Shown here: positions 1 through 8,645 of the stretch, piece by piece | Layout of the letters: each line of letters starts with the position of its first letter | Numbering within the stretch: the stretch's first letter is position 1 | DNA from: an uncultured Prevotella sp. | GTDB taxonomy: Bacteria > Bacteroidota > Bacteroidia > Bacteroidales > Bacteroidaceae | Direction: 5' to 3' | Length of the DNA stretch: 64,000 bases | Assembly (NCBI GenBank): GCA_902800365.1 | Contig: CADCEF010000001.1 | Location: 124,001-188,000, forward strand | Notes under the pieces: model-generated | The model's database searches: none | Told to the model about the DNA's origin: nothing | The model's input: only the letters and a program-made list of their open reading frames with translations | Translations under genes and position numbers: made by a program

Positions 1-1234
1 CATTATATGCAGGCACGTTAGGCAGATCGACATACGCCAGACGTGTAAGACCGCCCATTGCACTGAGCGAACCACTACGAGAGTCGTCGGCAGTATGAAT
101 CTTGCTATATGTATAGCCAGTGTTAAAGCCAATCTTCACAAACTTATTCAGTTTATAGGTACCATTACCCTTGAACGAGAAGCGGTCGTACTTGGCATCG
201 ACGGTAATGCCCTCCTGAGTTGTATAGCTACCCGAGAGATAGTAGGTTGCCTTATCGTTACCACCCTGCAGATTCAGATTGTGGTTTTGCGACAGACCTG
301 TACGGAAGATGAGGTCAACCCAATTGGTGCTTACTATGTTACCATTCTTATCAGTCATAGTAGCATAGGGAAGATTATTGGGATCGCCACCATTATTCAA
401 CCATCCACGGTTCTTGATATCAGTATACTGCTCGGCATTCATAGGGGTAAACAACTTAGTGGCACTATTGAAGCCCAAGTTGTAGTCGTAAGTAAGCTTG
501 GTTTTACCAGCCGAACCCGAATTAGTAGTGATAAGCACAACACCGGCTGCTGCACGCGAACCATACATAGCACAGGCTGCTGCATCCTTCAGAATGTCGA
601 TAGACTTTATATCGGCAGGGTTTATATCTGCAATTGGGTTATAGTCGGTACTTGAGGCAATGTTGCTGGAGTTGACAGGTACACCATCAACAACATAAAG
701 CGGGGTTACGCTTGATGTAATTGAGGCCAAACCACGGATATTGATTACAGGAGCCGAGCCCACCTGCGAACCAGAGGTAGACACCATGACACCTGCTGCA
801 TGACCTTCTAGGATATTATCGATACTATTGCCCGTAACACCCTTAAGAGACTCCTTATTGATAGAGGTTATTGATGCCGTAAGATCGCGCAACTTTGCTG
901 TACCGTAACCAACCACAACCACCTCGTTGAGCAAGCGGGTATTTTCGCGGAGCAGAATCTCTACAGGCTCACTCGTGTCGTAGACTTCAATCTCCTGTGC
1001 CAGGTAACCCACAAACGTCACATCAAGTGTATAAGGCTCTTCGCCCGTAATCTTGAGCGAAAAGTTACCATCAATATCACTTACTGTATTGTTATGTGTG
1101 CCACGAATCTGTATGGCGGCACCAATGACCGGCTCCTGGGTACGGGCATCAAATACCCTTCCCTGGAGCACGTCCTGCGCTGCAGCGCTAACGGTTGCGA
1201 TCAAACATAGTATATATAGAACAAGTCTTTTCAT
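1..1234 (-). CDS. SusC/RagA-type TonB-dependent outer-membrane receptor (3' part beyond window)
   Basis: The first 411 residues are present; the rest lies left of position 1. A signal peptide (MKRLVLYILCLIATVSAAAQ) is followed by a carboxypeptidase-regulatory-like domain with the usual VIGAAIQIRGT and VSDIDGNFSL signatures, the junction LNEVVVVGYG at about residues 105-114, and the TonB plug with NIRGL and the DAAACAMYGSRAAAGVVLITT motif. These are diagnostic of SusC/RagA receptors, which import oligosaccharides or peptides across the outer membrane with a SusD lid. It starts 24 nt after the M14 carboxypeptidase stop on the same strand, so the two are probably co-transcribed. No SusD partner is visible, but it would normally lie further left. 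The substrate cannot be told from this sequence. Confidence 0.95.
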   Translation of the reverse strand, partial: MKRLVLYILCLIATVSAAAQDVLQGRVFDARTQEPVIGAAIQIRGTHNNTVSDIDGNFSLKITGEEPYTLDVTFVGYLAQEIEVYDTSEPVEILLRENTRLLNEVVVVGYGTAKLRDLTASITSINKESLKGVTGNSIDNILEGHAAGVMVSTSGSQVGSAPVINIRGLASITSSVTPLYVVDGVPVNSSNIASSTDYNPIADINPADIKSIDILKDAAACAMYGSRAAAGVVLITTNSGSAGKTKLTYDYNLGFNSATKLFTPMNAEQYTDIKNRGWLNNGGDPNNLPYATMTDKNGNIVSTNWVDLIFRTGLSQNHNLNLQGGNDKATYYLSGSYTTQEGITVDAKYDRFSFKGNGTYKLNKFVKIGFNTGYTYSKIHTADDSRSGSLSAMGGLTRLAYVDLPNVPAYN

Positions 1235-1258
1235 ACAATAATCAATTCAATAAATAAA

Positions 1259-3871
1259 TTATGGACGATAACGTGATGCACCTGAAACATTATTGCCAAA
1301 GAACAGGGCATTTGTAAGTATACGACTAGTGCTGAGCCAATAGCCACGATAGGTGGGCGACTCGCTGAACAGTACTACTGTACCGGCTCCAACATTGTCG
1401 AACGCAATCACTGTAGCATCCTTCAGCAGCTTCTGGTTCTGCTTTGTAAGATATCCACCCAGCTGTTTGTCACCTTTCAACTGAAGCAATGATCCGTAAG
1501 GACTCTGAGGACGTGGCAAAATATAATTGCCCGACTTCATGGTGTAGAGCTGACGGCTATGGATACCAAAGGCCAGCGGGTTGGTTATATCGAGATCGGC
1601 CTCGTAGAGAACACCGCCTATACGACTTGGTCCATTCTGTTCGCGCTGTGATACATAGTCCAGTCGCTTGAAGCTCTGTTTCTCAGCCTTTTCGCCTTTC
1701 TTTTCCTCCACTGGTTTTCCATCGGATGTATCAAAATGGGTAGCAATACCATTCTTGATAGCCCACTGTGAAGCACGCTGCGAAGTAATAAGCACACCAC
1801 CATTGGCAACCCAGTTCTTAAGGCGCTCTACAAAACGCTGTGAGAAATTCTGGTACGAACCATCCACAAGTATTATGGCTGTGTAACGATCAAGGGGTGT
1901 ACGGTCGGCATAGTCTACAGAAATCTTTGTCAACGGAATGTGATGATGGTTGCCCAACAGATGCCAGGTCTCTCCAATGGCAGTCCAGTTAATGCCGCCA
2001 TAACCACCACCTGTACTAACAAACGTAGCTACAACAGGTTTCTTTACCTCAATAATATTGTCGCTACCAAGGTCGATACCTTCGCTGCTGGCACTGGTAG
2101 AAACGCTATATACCTGTACGTTGGTCTCGGCTACAGCATTCTGAATTACGTTATATACACTATCGGCCGAAATGGTTTGATATACCAAGGGAACAACCAG
2201 ACTACCTATAGCAAAGTTCTGCTTGCCAGCCTCAACAGTCTGTGCGGTAAAGGTTTTATAGGCTGCTTTTACGTAAACGCCCTTATCGAGCAACTGATAC
2301 AGTACGCGTGGTGCATAGAAATCAGCATAATCGATGACATAGGCAAACTGTGACTTCTGGAATTTGCTTGTTGAAGCTGCAGGAACCTCGTTCACAACAT
2401 CGCCAACACCGATGCCACCAGCTACTCGAGCAAACGGGAAACCATAGCCGTGGGCTGTGCTCCACGCTGTAATATCCATAAAGATACTATCCACAAACTC
2501 AGTGTGCTCCTCGAAAGCTGCGTTAACCAAACGGTACTGAGCCTGCCCCAGAGGAATGGCATAGGCAGAACCTGCCTTAAACTGCTTACCGCCCTGAGCA
2601 AAGTCCTTGGTCAACTTATGTACCTCGATCTTGTGGCGCAGCAGATTGTCGAGGAACAGATTGGTAGCGCCCTTATTCTCCTGGTCGCCAAATACTATGT
2701 AACCCTTTCCTCCTTTGGCTACAGCACTCTTGAAGAACTCCTGCTGGTGGCGCAAGAAAACATTCTTCTTATCGGTTCCAGCCTTCAGTGCACCAATACT
2801 GGTAACAAGGTTGTCGCGTATATTCTTTGAAAAGCGATGTATTCCAAGTTCCGACTCTACCTGTACACCCTGTGAACTACCAACCTCGAGTGTGGTACCA
2901 ACACCACCCTGGAAGTCAGGATAGGTTGAACCATAGATAGGTGATATATTATCGTAATTCTCCTTGGTAAAATAGAGCGATCCTATCTTGTCGAGTGCCG
3001 AACCGAAATAATCGGCCAGAATCACATTCAACTCTGTATATGTACTCTCAGGAATAGTGTAGTTCCATGTGCTGCGTACTGGCGATGGTTCGAAATAGTA
3101 ACTGCTGTTACGTCCCATCTCGTGGTAATCGGCATAGATATTAGGATACCACTGATGATAGTAGGCTGCACGTGCGCGGCTTTCTGGATGTACCAAAGCA
3201 AACCAGTCGCGATTCAAGTCGGCATAGAAATGATTGCCGCGCAATGGAGTAAAACTCTGTGTATGTTCTATATCGAGAGCATCGTTAACTGGTGGAATCG
3301 AGTGAAATGCGTTAAAATACTGTGCTGCTCGCTCACGACCATCGGGATTGAGTGCCGGTTCAATAAGAATCACGGCATCGCCCAGTCTTTTTACGATATC
3401 TGCATTCTGGGTAGCCACAAAATAATAGGCTGCCAACACTGAGGCATCGGTTCCTGCCAATTCGCCACCATGCACATTATAACCTAACTGGATGATTACC
3501 TTCTGATCATCGTATGAAGCAGGTATGCCATAGTTAGGATCAACCAGTTTTACGTGGTTCTGGCGAATACTCTCTAAGTTCTGGATGTTTTCAGGTGTGG
3601 AAATGTGGAGTATAACATACTCGCGATTTTCATGAGAATGGCCTATCACCTTGAGTTGTGCACGGTTTGACAACTTGTCAAGCAAACGGAAATACTCTAC
3701 AACTCTATCATATCTAACCAATTCTGACCCAATAGGAAAACCGAAGAACTCTTCAGGTGTTGGTATTGACTTGTCGAATTGGGTGTCATTCCCGAAGTAA
3801 TAATCAGTTGCCCAAATGTTGCTGATGTTGATACTCAATAATACTACTATTACTAATGCTAATCTTTTCAT
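1259..3871 (-). CDS. Secreted M14-family zinc carboxypeptidase
   Basis: 870 residues with an N-terminal signal peptide (about 1-21). The M14 metal site is complete: HGGE with ligands H134 and E137, the substrate-binding NPDGRER at 175-181 and NRDW at 220-223, the third ligand H250 in YADYHEMG, and a catalytic Glu at E329 in GTTLEV. The catalytic domain ends near residue 370. The remaining 500 residues are long for the family; residues about 660-870 look like a class I glutamine-amidotransferase-like fold (GGINWTAIGETWHLLG, then ADRTPLDRYTAIILVDG). The enzyme should trim C-terminal residues from peptides in the periplasm or outside the cell. It is the first gene of a unit with the SusC receptor downstream, so the pair may process and import peptides. 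The actual specificity is not readable. Confidence 0.9.
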   Translation of the reverse strand: MKRLALVIVVLLSINISNIWATDYYFGNDTQFDKSIPTPEEFFGFPIGSELVRYDRVVEYFRLLDKLSNRAQLKVIGHSHENREYVILHISTPENIQNLESIRQNHVKLVDPNYGIPASYDDQKVIIQLGYNVHGGELAGTDASVLAAYYFVATQNADIVKRLGDAVILIEPALNPDGRERAAQYFNAFHSIPPVNDALDIEHTQSFTPLRGNHFYADLNRDWFALVHPESRARAAYYHQWYPNIYADYHEMGRNSSYYFEPSPVRSTWNYTIPESTYTELNVILADYFGSALDKIGSLYFTKENYDNISPIYGSTYPDFQGGVGTTLEVGSSQGVQVESELGIHRFSKNIRDNLVTSIGALKAGTDKKNVFLRHQQEFFKSAVAKGGKGYIVFGDQENKGATNLFLDNLLRHKIEVHKLTKDFAQGGKQFKAGSAYAIPLGQAQYRLVNAAFEEHTEFVDSIFMDITAWSTAHGYGFPFARVAGGIGVGDVVNEVPAASTSKFQKSQFAYVIDYADFYAPRVLYQLLDKGVYVKAAYKTFTAQTVEAGKQNFAIGSLVVPLVYQTISADSVYNVIQNAVAETNVQVYSVSTSASSEGIDLGSDNIIEVKKPVVATFVSTGGGYGGINWTAIGETWHLLGNHHHIPLTKISVDYADRTPLDRYTAIILVDGSYQNFSQRFVERLKNWVANGGVLITSQRASQWAIKNGIATHFDTSDGKPVEEKKGEKAEKQSFKRLDYVSQREQNGPSRIGGVLYEADLDITNPLAFGIHSRQLYTMKSGNYILPRPQSPYGSLLQLKGDKQLGGYLTKQNQKLLKDATVIAFDNVGAGTVVLFSESPTYRGYWLSTSRILTNALFFGNNVSGASRYRP

Positions 3872-3948
3872 ATTTCTTCTTTTTTACTTTGTTAATACCT
3901 ATTATATATATACCCTCCTTCATTGTCATTGCCATCATACAGCAATAA

Positions 3949-4015
3949 GACTCCTGCATACGCATTCGCATCTGCATTCGGTTTTGCATTCGCATTCGCA
4001 TCTGATTCATTGTTT
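3949..4015. repeat. Short tandem repeats of a GCATTCGCATCTG unit in the carboxypeptidase leader
   Basis: The gene-free stretch 3872-4220 contains a patch built from GCATTC and GCATCTG hexamers. The 13-mer GCATTCGCATCTG occurs exactly at 3962-3974 and again at 3992-4004, 30 bp apart. The patch lies between the predicted promoter at 4074-4104 and the carboxypeptidase start, so it would be transcribed as part of a leader of about 195 nt. No small ORF with a convincing start was recognised in it. Confidence 0.6.
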
Positions 4016-4073
4016 TCATAATTCTAAAATACTTACTTTATAAACTCTTTCAACTAATTATTATTTCTGGGTG

Positions 4074-4104
4074 CAAAGGTACGGCGATTTGACGGCTCCC
4101 ACAA
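4074..4104 (-). promoter_or_regulatory. Promoter of the carboxypeptidase-SusC unit
   Basis: Read on the minus strand there is a TACCTTTG -7 element at 4081-4074 with TTG at 4104-4102, a 20-nt spacer, which is the Bacteroidota consensus. It predicts transcription starting near 4067 and a long leader before the ATG at 3871. Confidence 0.6.
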
Positions 4105-4159
4105 TCCCCTCTGCATGTCATTTGGCATACCAAAGACATGGTATTTCGTTAAAAACACA

Positions 4160-4192
4160 TAAAAAAACACCTCGCTCTGGGTTGAGCGAGGT
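4160..4192 (-). terminator. Rho-independent terminator of tcdA
   Basis: A perfect 9-bp stem, ACCTCGCTC (4169-4177) with GAGCGAGGT (4184-4192), has a 6-nt loop. On the minus strand it is followed by a run of seven T. It lies about 30 nt downstream of the tcdA stop. Confidence 0.85.
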
Positions 4193-4220
4193 ATATTATC
4201 TGGGTATTTATTCAGTTTTT

Positions 4221-4916
4221 CTATTTTATGGCATCTTGCACTACCAAGCTGGCCAGCATCATACCGAATATTGCAGTGATGTGAACCAATGAGCCCTTGC
4301 CTTCACCTTGAGCCTCAACAAGCTCATCGGAATAAACACATTGAAACTTGCGTTCAGGGTACTGGCCTTCGCGCTTGAATCGCTTGCGGAGCACACGAGC
4401 CAAAGGATCACCCTGAACCTTCCAGAACTCGGCAATCTTTATTCGTGTGGGGTCAAGCTTTAAAGCGGCACCCATCGACGAGTAGAGTTTTGCCTCGGTT
4501 CTGCAGGCCAAAAGAATAAGCAGAGCCTTATCCTTTAGCGAATCGATAGCATCGATAATATAATCGTAGTTTTCCAAGTGGAAACTCTCGGCAGTCTCAG
4601 CATTAAAGAACTCGTGGATGGCAGTAATCTGTGCTGCTGGATTGATGGTTAGCAGACGCTGACGCAGCACATCTACCTTAACCTGTCCAACCGTCTCGGT
4701 GGTAGCCATAAGCTGACGATTGATATTGCTGGCACATACGCTATCGGAATCAACTATGGTGAGTTGTTTGATACCACTTCGCACCAGAGCCTCGGCACAC
4801 CATGAGCCTACACCGCCCACGCCGAAAACAATCACACGCTTCTGCGCAATGCGCTCCATTGCCTCACCACCTAACAGGAGTTCCGACCTCTGAAAAATAT
4901 CTTTCTCGTCAACCAT
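4221..4916 (-). CDS. tcdA: tRNA threonylcarbamoyladenosine dehydratase (TcdA/CsdL, ThiF family)
   Basis: 231 residues, a usual length for the family. The E1-like nucleotide-binding loop is GVGGVGSWC at 32-40, followed by the acidic D56/D58 and SNINRQ at 63-68 that contact ATP and the adenylate. DAIDSLKDKALL and the SSMGAALKLDPTRI segment are characteristic of TcdA rather than ThiF or MoeB. TcdA uses ATP to cyclise t6A at position 37 of ANN-decoding tRNAs to ct6A. It is a cytoplasmic single-gene unit, with its own promoter at 4934-4941 and its own terminator at 4160-4192. Confidence 0.93.
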   Translation of the reverse strand: MVDEKDIFQRSELLLGGEAMERIAQKRVIVFGVGGVGSWCAEALVRSGIKQLTIVDSDSVCASNINRQLMATTETVGQVKVDVLRQRLLTINPAAQITAIHEFFNAETAESFHLENYDYIIDAIDSLKDKALLILLACRTEAKLYSSMGAALKLDPTRIKIAEFWKVQGDPLARVLRKRFKREGQYPERKFQCVYSDELVEAQGEGKGSLVHITAIFGMMLASLVVQDAIK

Positions 4917-4933
4917 ATTATTTTATTTGGGCA

Positions 4934-4941
4934 CAAAGTTA
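4934..4941 (-). promoter_or_regulatory. -7 element of tcdA
   Basis: TAACTTTG on the minus strand fits TAnnTTTG and lies 18 nt upstream of the ATG. No clear TTTG -33 element was found at the expected distance. It diverges from the symporter promoter at 5030-5037. Confidence 0.5.
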
Positions 4942-5029
4942 CTGCTTTTTTCTGAATGAATCGGTAGTTATCAAGCTATTTTTATCAAAATACCGCAACA
5001 TTGGTATTTCGTGATAGAGAAAAACTTCG

Positions 5030-5037
5030 TACCTTTG
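5030..5037 (+). promoter_or_regulatory. -7 element of the symporter gene
   Basis: TACCTTTG is an exact match to the Bacteroidota -7 consensus and lies 25 nt upstream of the ATG. A -33 candidate TTGG is at 5001-5004, slightly further away than usual. Confidence 0.55.
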
Positions 5038-5062
5038 CCGCCGGAAACAAAGACAAGATAAG

Positions 5063-6247
5063 ATGAAGAAGACGTTATTATGGATTGCAGCACTCGTGGT
5101 GGGTGCGATACTTGGATTATTAGGACAGGACTGGATTAACGCTACGGCCGACTTCGTAGCTACAATTTATACACGATTGTTCCAACTGCTGGCAGTGCCA
5201 ACCATTGTGCTGGCTGTGATAACTACGTTTGCCACGTTCGGATCAAAGGGTTCAGGACGTATTTTCGGACATACCCTTACTTATACTTTACTTACAACTA
5301 TTGCAGCTGCTGCCATAGGTGCGATACTATACGTTATTATTGCACCAGGCAGCCTTGACACGATTCAACAGACATCGGCACCGCAACAGCCTGATGTTAC
5401 ATACTATGACCACATAGTTAGTATTATACCTAATAACATAGTAAAGCCATTCTTTGATGGAAATGTACTATCGCTGTTGATATTGGCATTTGCTGTGGGT
5501 TTAGGACTATCAAAACTACCCGAATCAGAGAATAAAACCATAATAACTAAAGGACTGCTAGGCTTGCAGGAGCTGCTATTCCTGCTGATACGCTGGCTGA
5601 TATGGACACTGCCATTGGGCATCGTTGCCTTCTCGGCTCAACTATCAGCACAGGTATCGGCAGGGGTGGTGGCCGATTCCATCGGCAAGTATGTATTGGT
5701 GGTACTGGGCGGCAACGTTATTCAGTTCTTTGTGGTACTGCCGCTATTCCTGCTGGCTCGCGGACTTAACCCAATACACGTGCTTGGCAAGATGATGCCT
5801 GCAGTGCTTATGGCCCTGTTCACCAAGAGCAGCGCCGCTACCCTACCCGTCACCATGGATACTGCCGAGAACCGCTTAGGCATACGCCAGAACATAGCCC
5901 GGTTTGTACTGCCCATCTGTACAACCATCAATATGAACGGTTGTGCCGCCTTCATTCTGGTAGCATCGCTGTTTGTAATGCAGAATGGCGGCACACCACT
6001 CACAATTACTACTATAGCAACGTGGGTAGTGATATCAGTAGTATCGGCCATCGGCAATGCCGGCGTACCCATGGGATGCTACTTCCTAACACTATCGCTG
6101 ATGTCAGGTATTGGCGCACCTGTTGCCATTTTAGGTATCATCCTGCCGATATATACCATTATTGATATGATAGAAACGGCCGAGAACGTATGGTCCGACT
6201 CGTGCGTAGCCGCAATGGTTAACCACGACCTGACCGAAAAAGAATAA
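5063..6247 (+). CDS. Dicarboxylate/amino acid:cation symporter (DAACS/SDF family)
   Basis: 394 residues of a polytopic inner-membrane protein with hydrophobic helices throughout. The family signatures are present: the HP1 serine-rich motif TKSSAATLPVTM at about 253-265, the TM7 motif TTINMNG at about 286-292 (usually NMDG; here Asn replaces Asp), and the HP2 region GNAGVPMGCYFL at about 333-344. Members couple Na+ or H+ to uptake of glutamate, aspartate, C4-dicarboxylates or serine/threonine. The exact substrate cannot be decided, and the NMNG variant argues against a simple glutamate transporter assignment. It has its own promoter; no co-transcribed partner follows. Confidence 0.9.
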   Translation: MKKTLLWIAALVVGAILGLLGQDWINATADFVATIYTRLFQLLAVPTIVLAVITTFATFGSKGSGRIFGHTLTYTLLTTIAAAAIGAILYVIIAPGSLDTIQQTSAPQQPDVTYYDHIVSIIPNNIVKPFFDGNVLSLLILAFAVGLGLSKLPESENKTIITKGLLGLQELLFLLIRWLIWTLPLGIVAFSAQLSAQVSAGVVADSIGKYVLVVLGGNVIQFFVVLPLFLLARGLNPIHVLGKMMPAVLMALFTKSSAATLPVTMDTAENRLGIRQNIARFVLPICTTINMNGCAAFILVASLFVMQNGGTPLTITTIATWVVISVVSAIGNAGVPMGCYFLTLSLMSGIGAPVAILGIILPIYTIIDMIETAENVWSDSCVAAMVNHDLTEKE

Positions 6248-6340
6248 TATTCTATAAACAGCTAAAAAAAGAGCAGAAAGAAGAAAATACCAATATATAG
6301 CTACCATTTTACAGGTATATTCTCCTTTTTTTGATTAAAA

Positions 6341-6372
6341 TTTGGAGAATATATCTATTTGTTTTACCTTTG
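6341..6372 (+). promoter_or_regulatory. Promoter of the LuxR-type regulator
   Basis: TTTG at 6341-6344, a 20-nt spacer and TACCTTTG at 6365-6372 form a textbook Bacteroidota promoter. It also decides the gene start: an upstream in-frame ATG at 6342 lies inside the -33 element, so the ATG at 6393 must be used. Confidence 0.8.
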
Positions 6373-6392
6373 CATCCAAAATCAATACAGTT

Positions 6393-7034
6393 ATGGGAAA
6401 GTATATTATAGCAGATAATCAGGAGATAACAAGGTATGCACTCGAGAGCTTGATAAAGCAAGACGAGCAAAACACTGTGTATCGTGCATCGGATAAGACC
6501 AGTCTGGTGGCTTACCTGAAAGAGCACGAGCACGCCGTAGTGATATTAGACTACACGCTGTTCGATTTTGCCGACGAAGACCAGTTGCTGATAGTCAGCG
6601 AGAGGTTTGCCCTGTCGCAATGGCTGCTGATAAGCGACGAGCTGACGCCTCAGTTTCTGCGTCGCGTGATATACTCTTCACATCAGTTCAGCATTGTGTT
6701 TAAAGACGGGCCGATGAAGGATCTGCGCGATGCCCTGCACGCCATCGACAGACATGAGCGCTTTATCAGTCAAAAAGCGCTTGAGGTAATTATACATCAG
6801 CAGTACGAGGAAGAAAAGCCCGACATACTGACTGCCACCGAGGCCGAGATAGTAAAGGCTATAGCCCAAGGCAAAACAACAAAAGAGATAGCCGAAGAAC
6901 GATTCTCGAGCATACACACCATAACAACTCACAGAAAGAATATTTTCAGGAAACTTGGTATCAACACAGCCCACGAGGTGGTTAAATATGCCATACGTGC
7001 CGGTCTGATCGACCCATCAGAATTCTACATCTGA
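6393..7034 (+). CDS. Response regulator with LuxR-type HTH (NarL/FixJ-like)
   Basis: 213 residues from ATG 6393, chosen because the promoter overlaps the longer start. The N-terminal half resembles a receiver domain (YIIADNQEITRYALESLI, then VVILDYT with the likely phosphoacceptor Asp), but it is divergent and the usual second acidic pair near the start is only partly kept (ADN). The C-terminal 65 residues are a clear LuxR HTH: LTATEAEIVKAIAQGKTTKEIAEE, then HTITTHRKNIFRKLGI. It is probably a cytoplasmic DNA-binding regulator whose kinase is not encoded nearby. It ends at a bidirectional terminator shared with the convergent amt gene, so it forms a single-gene unit. Confidence 0.85.
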   Translation: MGKYIIADNQEITRYALESLIKQDEQNTVYRASDKTSLVAYLKEHEHAVVILDYTLFDFADEDQLLIVSERFALSQWLLISDELTPQFLRRVIYSSHQFSIVFKDGPMKDLRDALHAIDRHERFISQKALEVIIHQQYEEEKPDILTATEAEIVKAIAQGKTTKEIAEERFSSIHTITTHRKNIFRKLGINTAHEVVKYAIRAGLIDPSEFYI

Positions 7035-7055
7035 ACGTAGGCAACATTATTAATG

Positions 7056-7090
7056 AAAAAAGCCGTGCCCTTTCGGGCATGGCTTTATTT
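7056..7090. terminator. Bidirectional terminator between the LuxR regulator and amt
   Basis: A 10-bp stem, AGCCGTGCCC (7061-7070) with GGGCATGGCT (7075-7084) including one G-T pair, has a TTTC loop. It is flanked by five A on the left and a T-rich run on the right, so it can stop transcription from both sides. Its right side overlaps the amt stop codon. Confidence 0.85.
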
Positions 7091-8470
7091 ATTCTTTTCG
7101 CGGATGTGCTCTTCGTATTCCGCCAGTTCGCGTTCACCAATGCGAGCCAATCCATAGTGCTCGTCGTGCTGCGAGTAGTCAAGACCAACCTTCTCGCTGA
7201 AAGCAGAAACACGCATTGGAATAAGTGAATCTATAAGTTTATAACCAAGCCAACTCATGGCAAAGGTATAAACGAATACTATCACAATGGCCAACAGGTG
7301 ATAGAGGAAGATTACAAAGCCATCCCATGTGCCGGCAATCAGTCCCTCCTGGATAAAGATACCCGTGAGCACTGTACCGAAGATACCACCGGTGCCGTGA
7401 GTTGGGAACACATCCAGAGCATCGTCGATGCTAGTGTGCGAGCGCCAGTAAACGGCAATGTTACATATCAGTGTGATGATGAATGCAATGAAAATGCTCT
7501 GACCAACAGTTACATATCCTGCCGATGGTGTGATGGCTACCAGACCTACCACGCAACCCACAGCAGCACCCATGGCCGATGGCTTACGACCGCGCAGACA
7601 ATCGAAGAATATCCACGTCATCATTGCCGTAGCCGATGCGGTGTTGGTGTTCAGGAACGCCTTGATAGCCTGTCCGTCGGCATGTAGTGATGAGCCGGCA
7701 TTGAATCCGAACCATCCCAGCCACAGCATTGCAGCACCAAGCAGCACAAACGGTATGTTGGCAGGCTCGCTCTTACGTGTTTCAGCCTTGCGTCTACCCA
7801 GATAGATCGCTCCGGCCAATGCTGCCACACCGCTCGATGCGTGAACCACGATACCACCAGCAAAGTCAATCACACCCCATCGCATAAACAGACCCTCTGG
7901 ATGCCACGTCATGTGGGCCAGCGGACAGTAGATAACAAAGAAGAAGAACATCATGAAGAACATGTAGGCCGAGAATCTCACACGCTCGGCAAACGAACCT
8001 GTGATTAGCGATGGCGTAATAATGGCAAATTTCATCTGGAACAGGGCAAACAGCGCCAACGGTATTGTTGCACCACCAAGTATGTTTCCTGCCGGAGTGG
8101 TGTAGACCTCGGCACCTACATTATGGAACATTGGGAAAGTCAGCGGGTTACCGATAACACCGCCTATGTCGTCGCCAAAGCATAGCGAGAAACCGATTAC
8201 CACCCACAGAACCGATATCAGTCCCATGGCGATAAACGACTGGAGCATCGTAGATATCACGTTCTTTGCTCCCACCATACCGCCGTAGAAGAACGACAGT
8301 CCTGGTGTCATCATCAACACAAAGATTGTAGCCGTAATCAGCCAGGCTACATCGGCGGCGGAAATTACAGACCAGTCACACTCGAATGTAGGCTCGCCTA
8401 CAAACACACCTGCAAAGGCAATCAAAGTCATTGCCGTCATCAGGATTACCCAACGTTTTTTTACCTTCAT
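7085..8470 (-). CDS. amt: Ammonium transporter (Amt/MEP/Rh family)
   Basis: 461 residues with about 11-12 hydrophobic segments, after an N-terminal helix that may be cleaved. Hallmarks: MMTPGLSFFYGGMVGAKN at about 53-70, the first pore histidine H210 in GGIVVHASSG and the second H358 in FPTHGTGGIFG. It conducts ammonium/ammonia across the inner membrane. No glnK or PII gene accompanies it, which is unusual because amt and glnK are often neighbours. The -7 candidate TAATTTTG (minus, 8514-8507) lies just downstream of a hairpin that probably ends the preceding gene. Confidence 0.95.
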   Translation of the reverse strand: MKVKKRWVILMTAMTLIAFAGVFVGEPTFECDWSVISAADVAWLITATIFVLMMTPGLSFFYGGMVGAKNVISTMLQSFIAMGLISVLWVVIGFSLCFGDDIGGVIGNPLTFPMFHNVGAEVYTTPAGNILGGATIPLALFALFQMKFAIITPSLITGSFAERVRFSAYMFFMMFFFFVIYCPLAHMTWHPEGLFMRWGVIDFAGGIVVHASSGVAALAGAIYLGRRKAETRKSEPANIPFVLLGAAMLWLGWFGFNAGSSLHADGQAIKAFLNTNTASATAMMTWIFFDCLRGRKPSAMGAAVGCVVGLVAITPSAGYVTVGQSIFIAFIITLICNIAVYWRSHTSIDDALDVFPTHGTGGIFGTVLTGIFIQEGLIAGTWDGFVIFLYHLLAIVIVFVYTFAMSWLGYKLIDSLIPMRVSAFSEKVGLDYSQHDEHYGLARIGERELAEYEEHIREKNK

Positions 8471-8506
8471 ACCTATCTTTTTTGATTATTTGAAAACTTT
8501 CGGGCG

Positions 8507-8514
8507 CAAAATTA
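8507..8514 (-). promoter_or_regulatory. Candidate -7 element of amt
   Basis: TAATTTTG on the minus strand fits TAnnTTTG and is 36 nt upstream of the amt ATG. It overlaps the T-rich tail of the upstream hairpin, so a terminator and a promoter appear to be packed together. Confidence 0.45.
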
Positions 8515-8555
8515 AAACAAAGTGGCGGAATCTTCACAATAATTCCGTCACTTTG
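8511..8555 (-). terminator. Hairpin between the sugar-binding lipoprotein gene and amt
   Basis: The arms 8518-8531 and 8542-8555 are 14 nt each, complementary with one G-T mismatch, and separated by 10 nt. On the minus strand the hairpin is followed by TTTTAATTTT. This fits a terminator for the lipoprotein gene that ends at 8646. It could also act as an operator for amt because it covers the area just upstream of the -7 element. Confidence 0.6.
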
Positions 8556-8645
8556 AATCTTCAAAAGCTCGCAAACTTACGATTTGCAATTCAAAGCCCC
8601 GTATTTTCTATCTAATTGAAAGTAAAATCCGCAGATTAGGAGAAT

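Noticed and set aside
95-655. Plus-strand open frame of 186 codons
   Set aside because: It lies entirely antisense to the SusC gene, whose minus-strand translation shows conserved plug motifs.
3962-4004. Possible CRISPR-like spaced repeat
   Set aside because: Only two 13-bp copies, no palindromic repeat and no cas genes.
3804-4043. Overlapping small frames rich in Met/Arg or His
   Set aside because: They are produced by the hexamer repeat in the leader of the carboxypeptidase gene; no start signals or conserved sequence.
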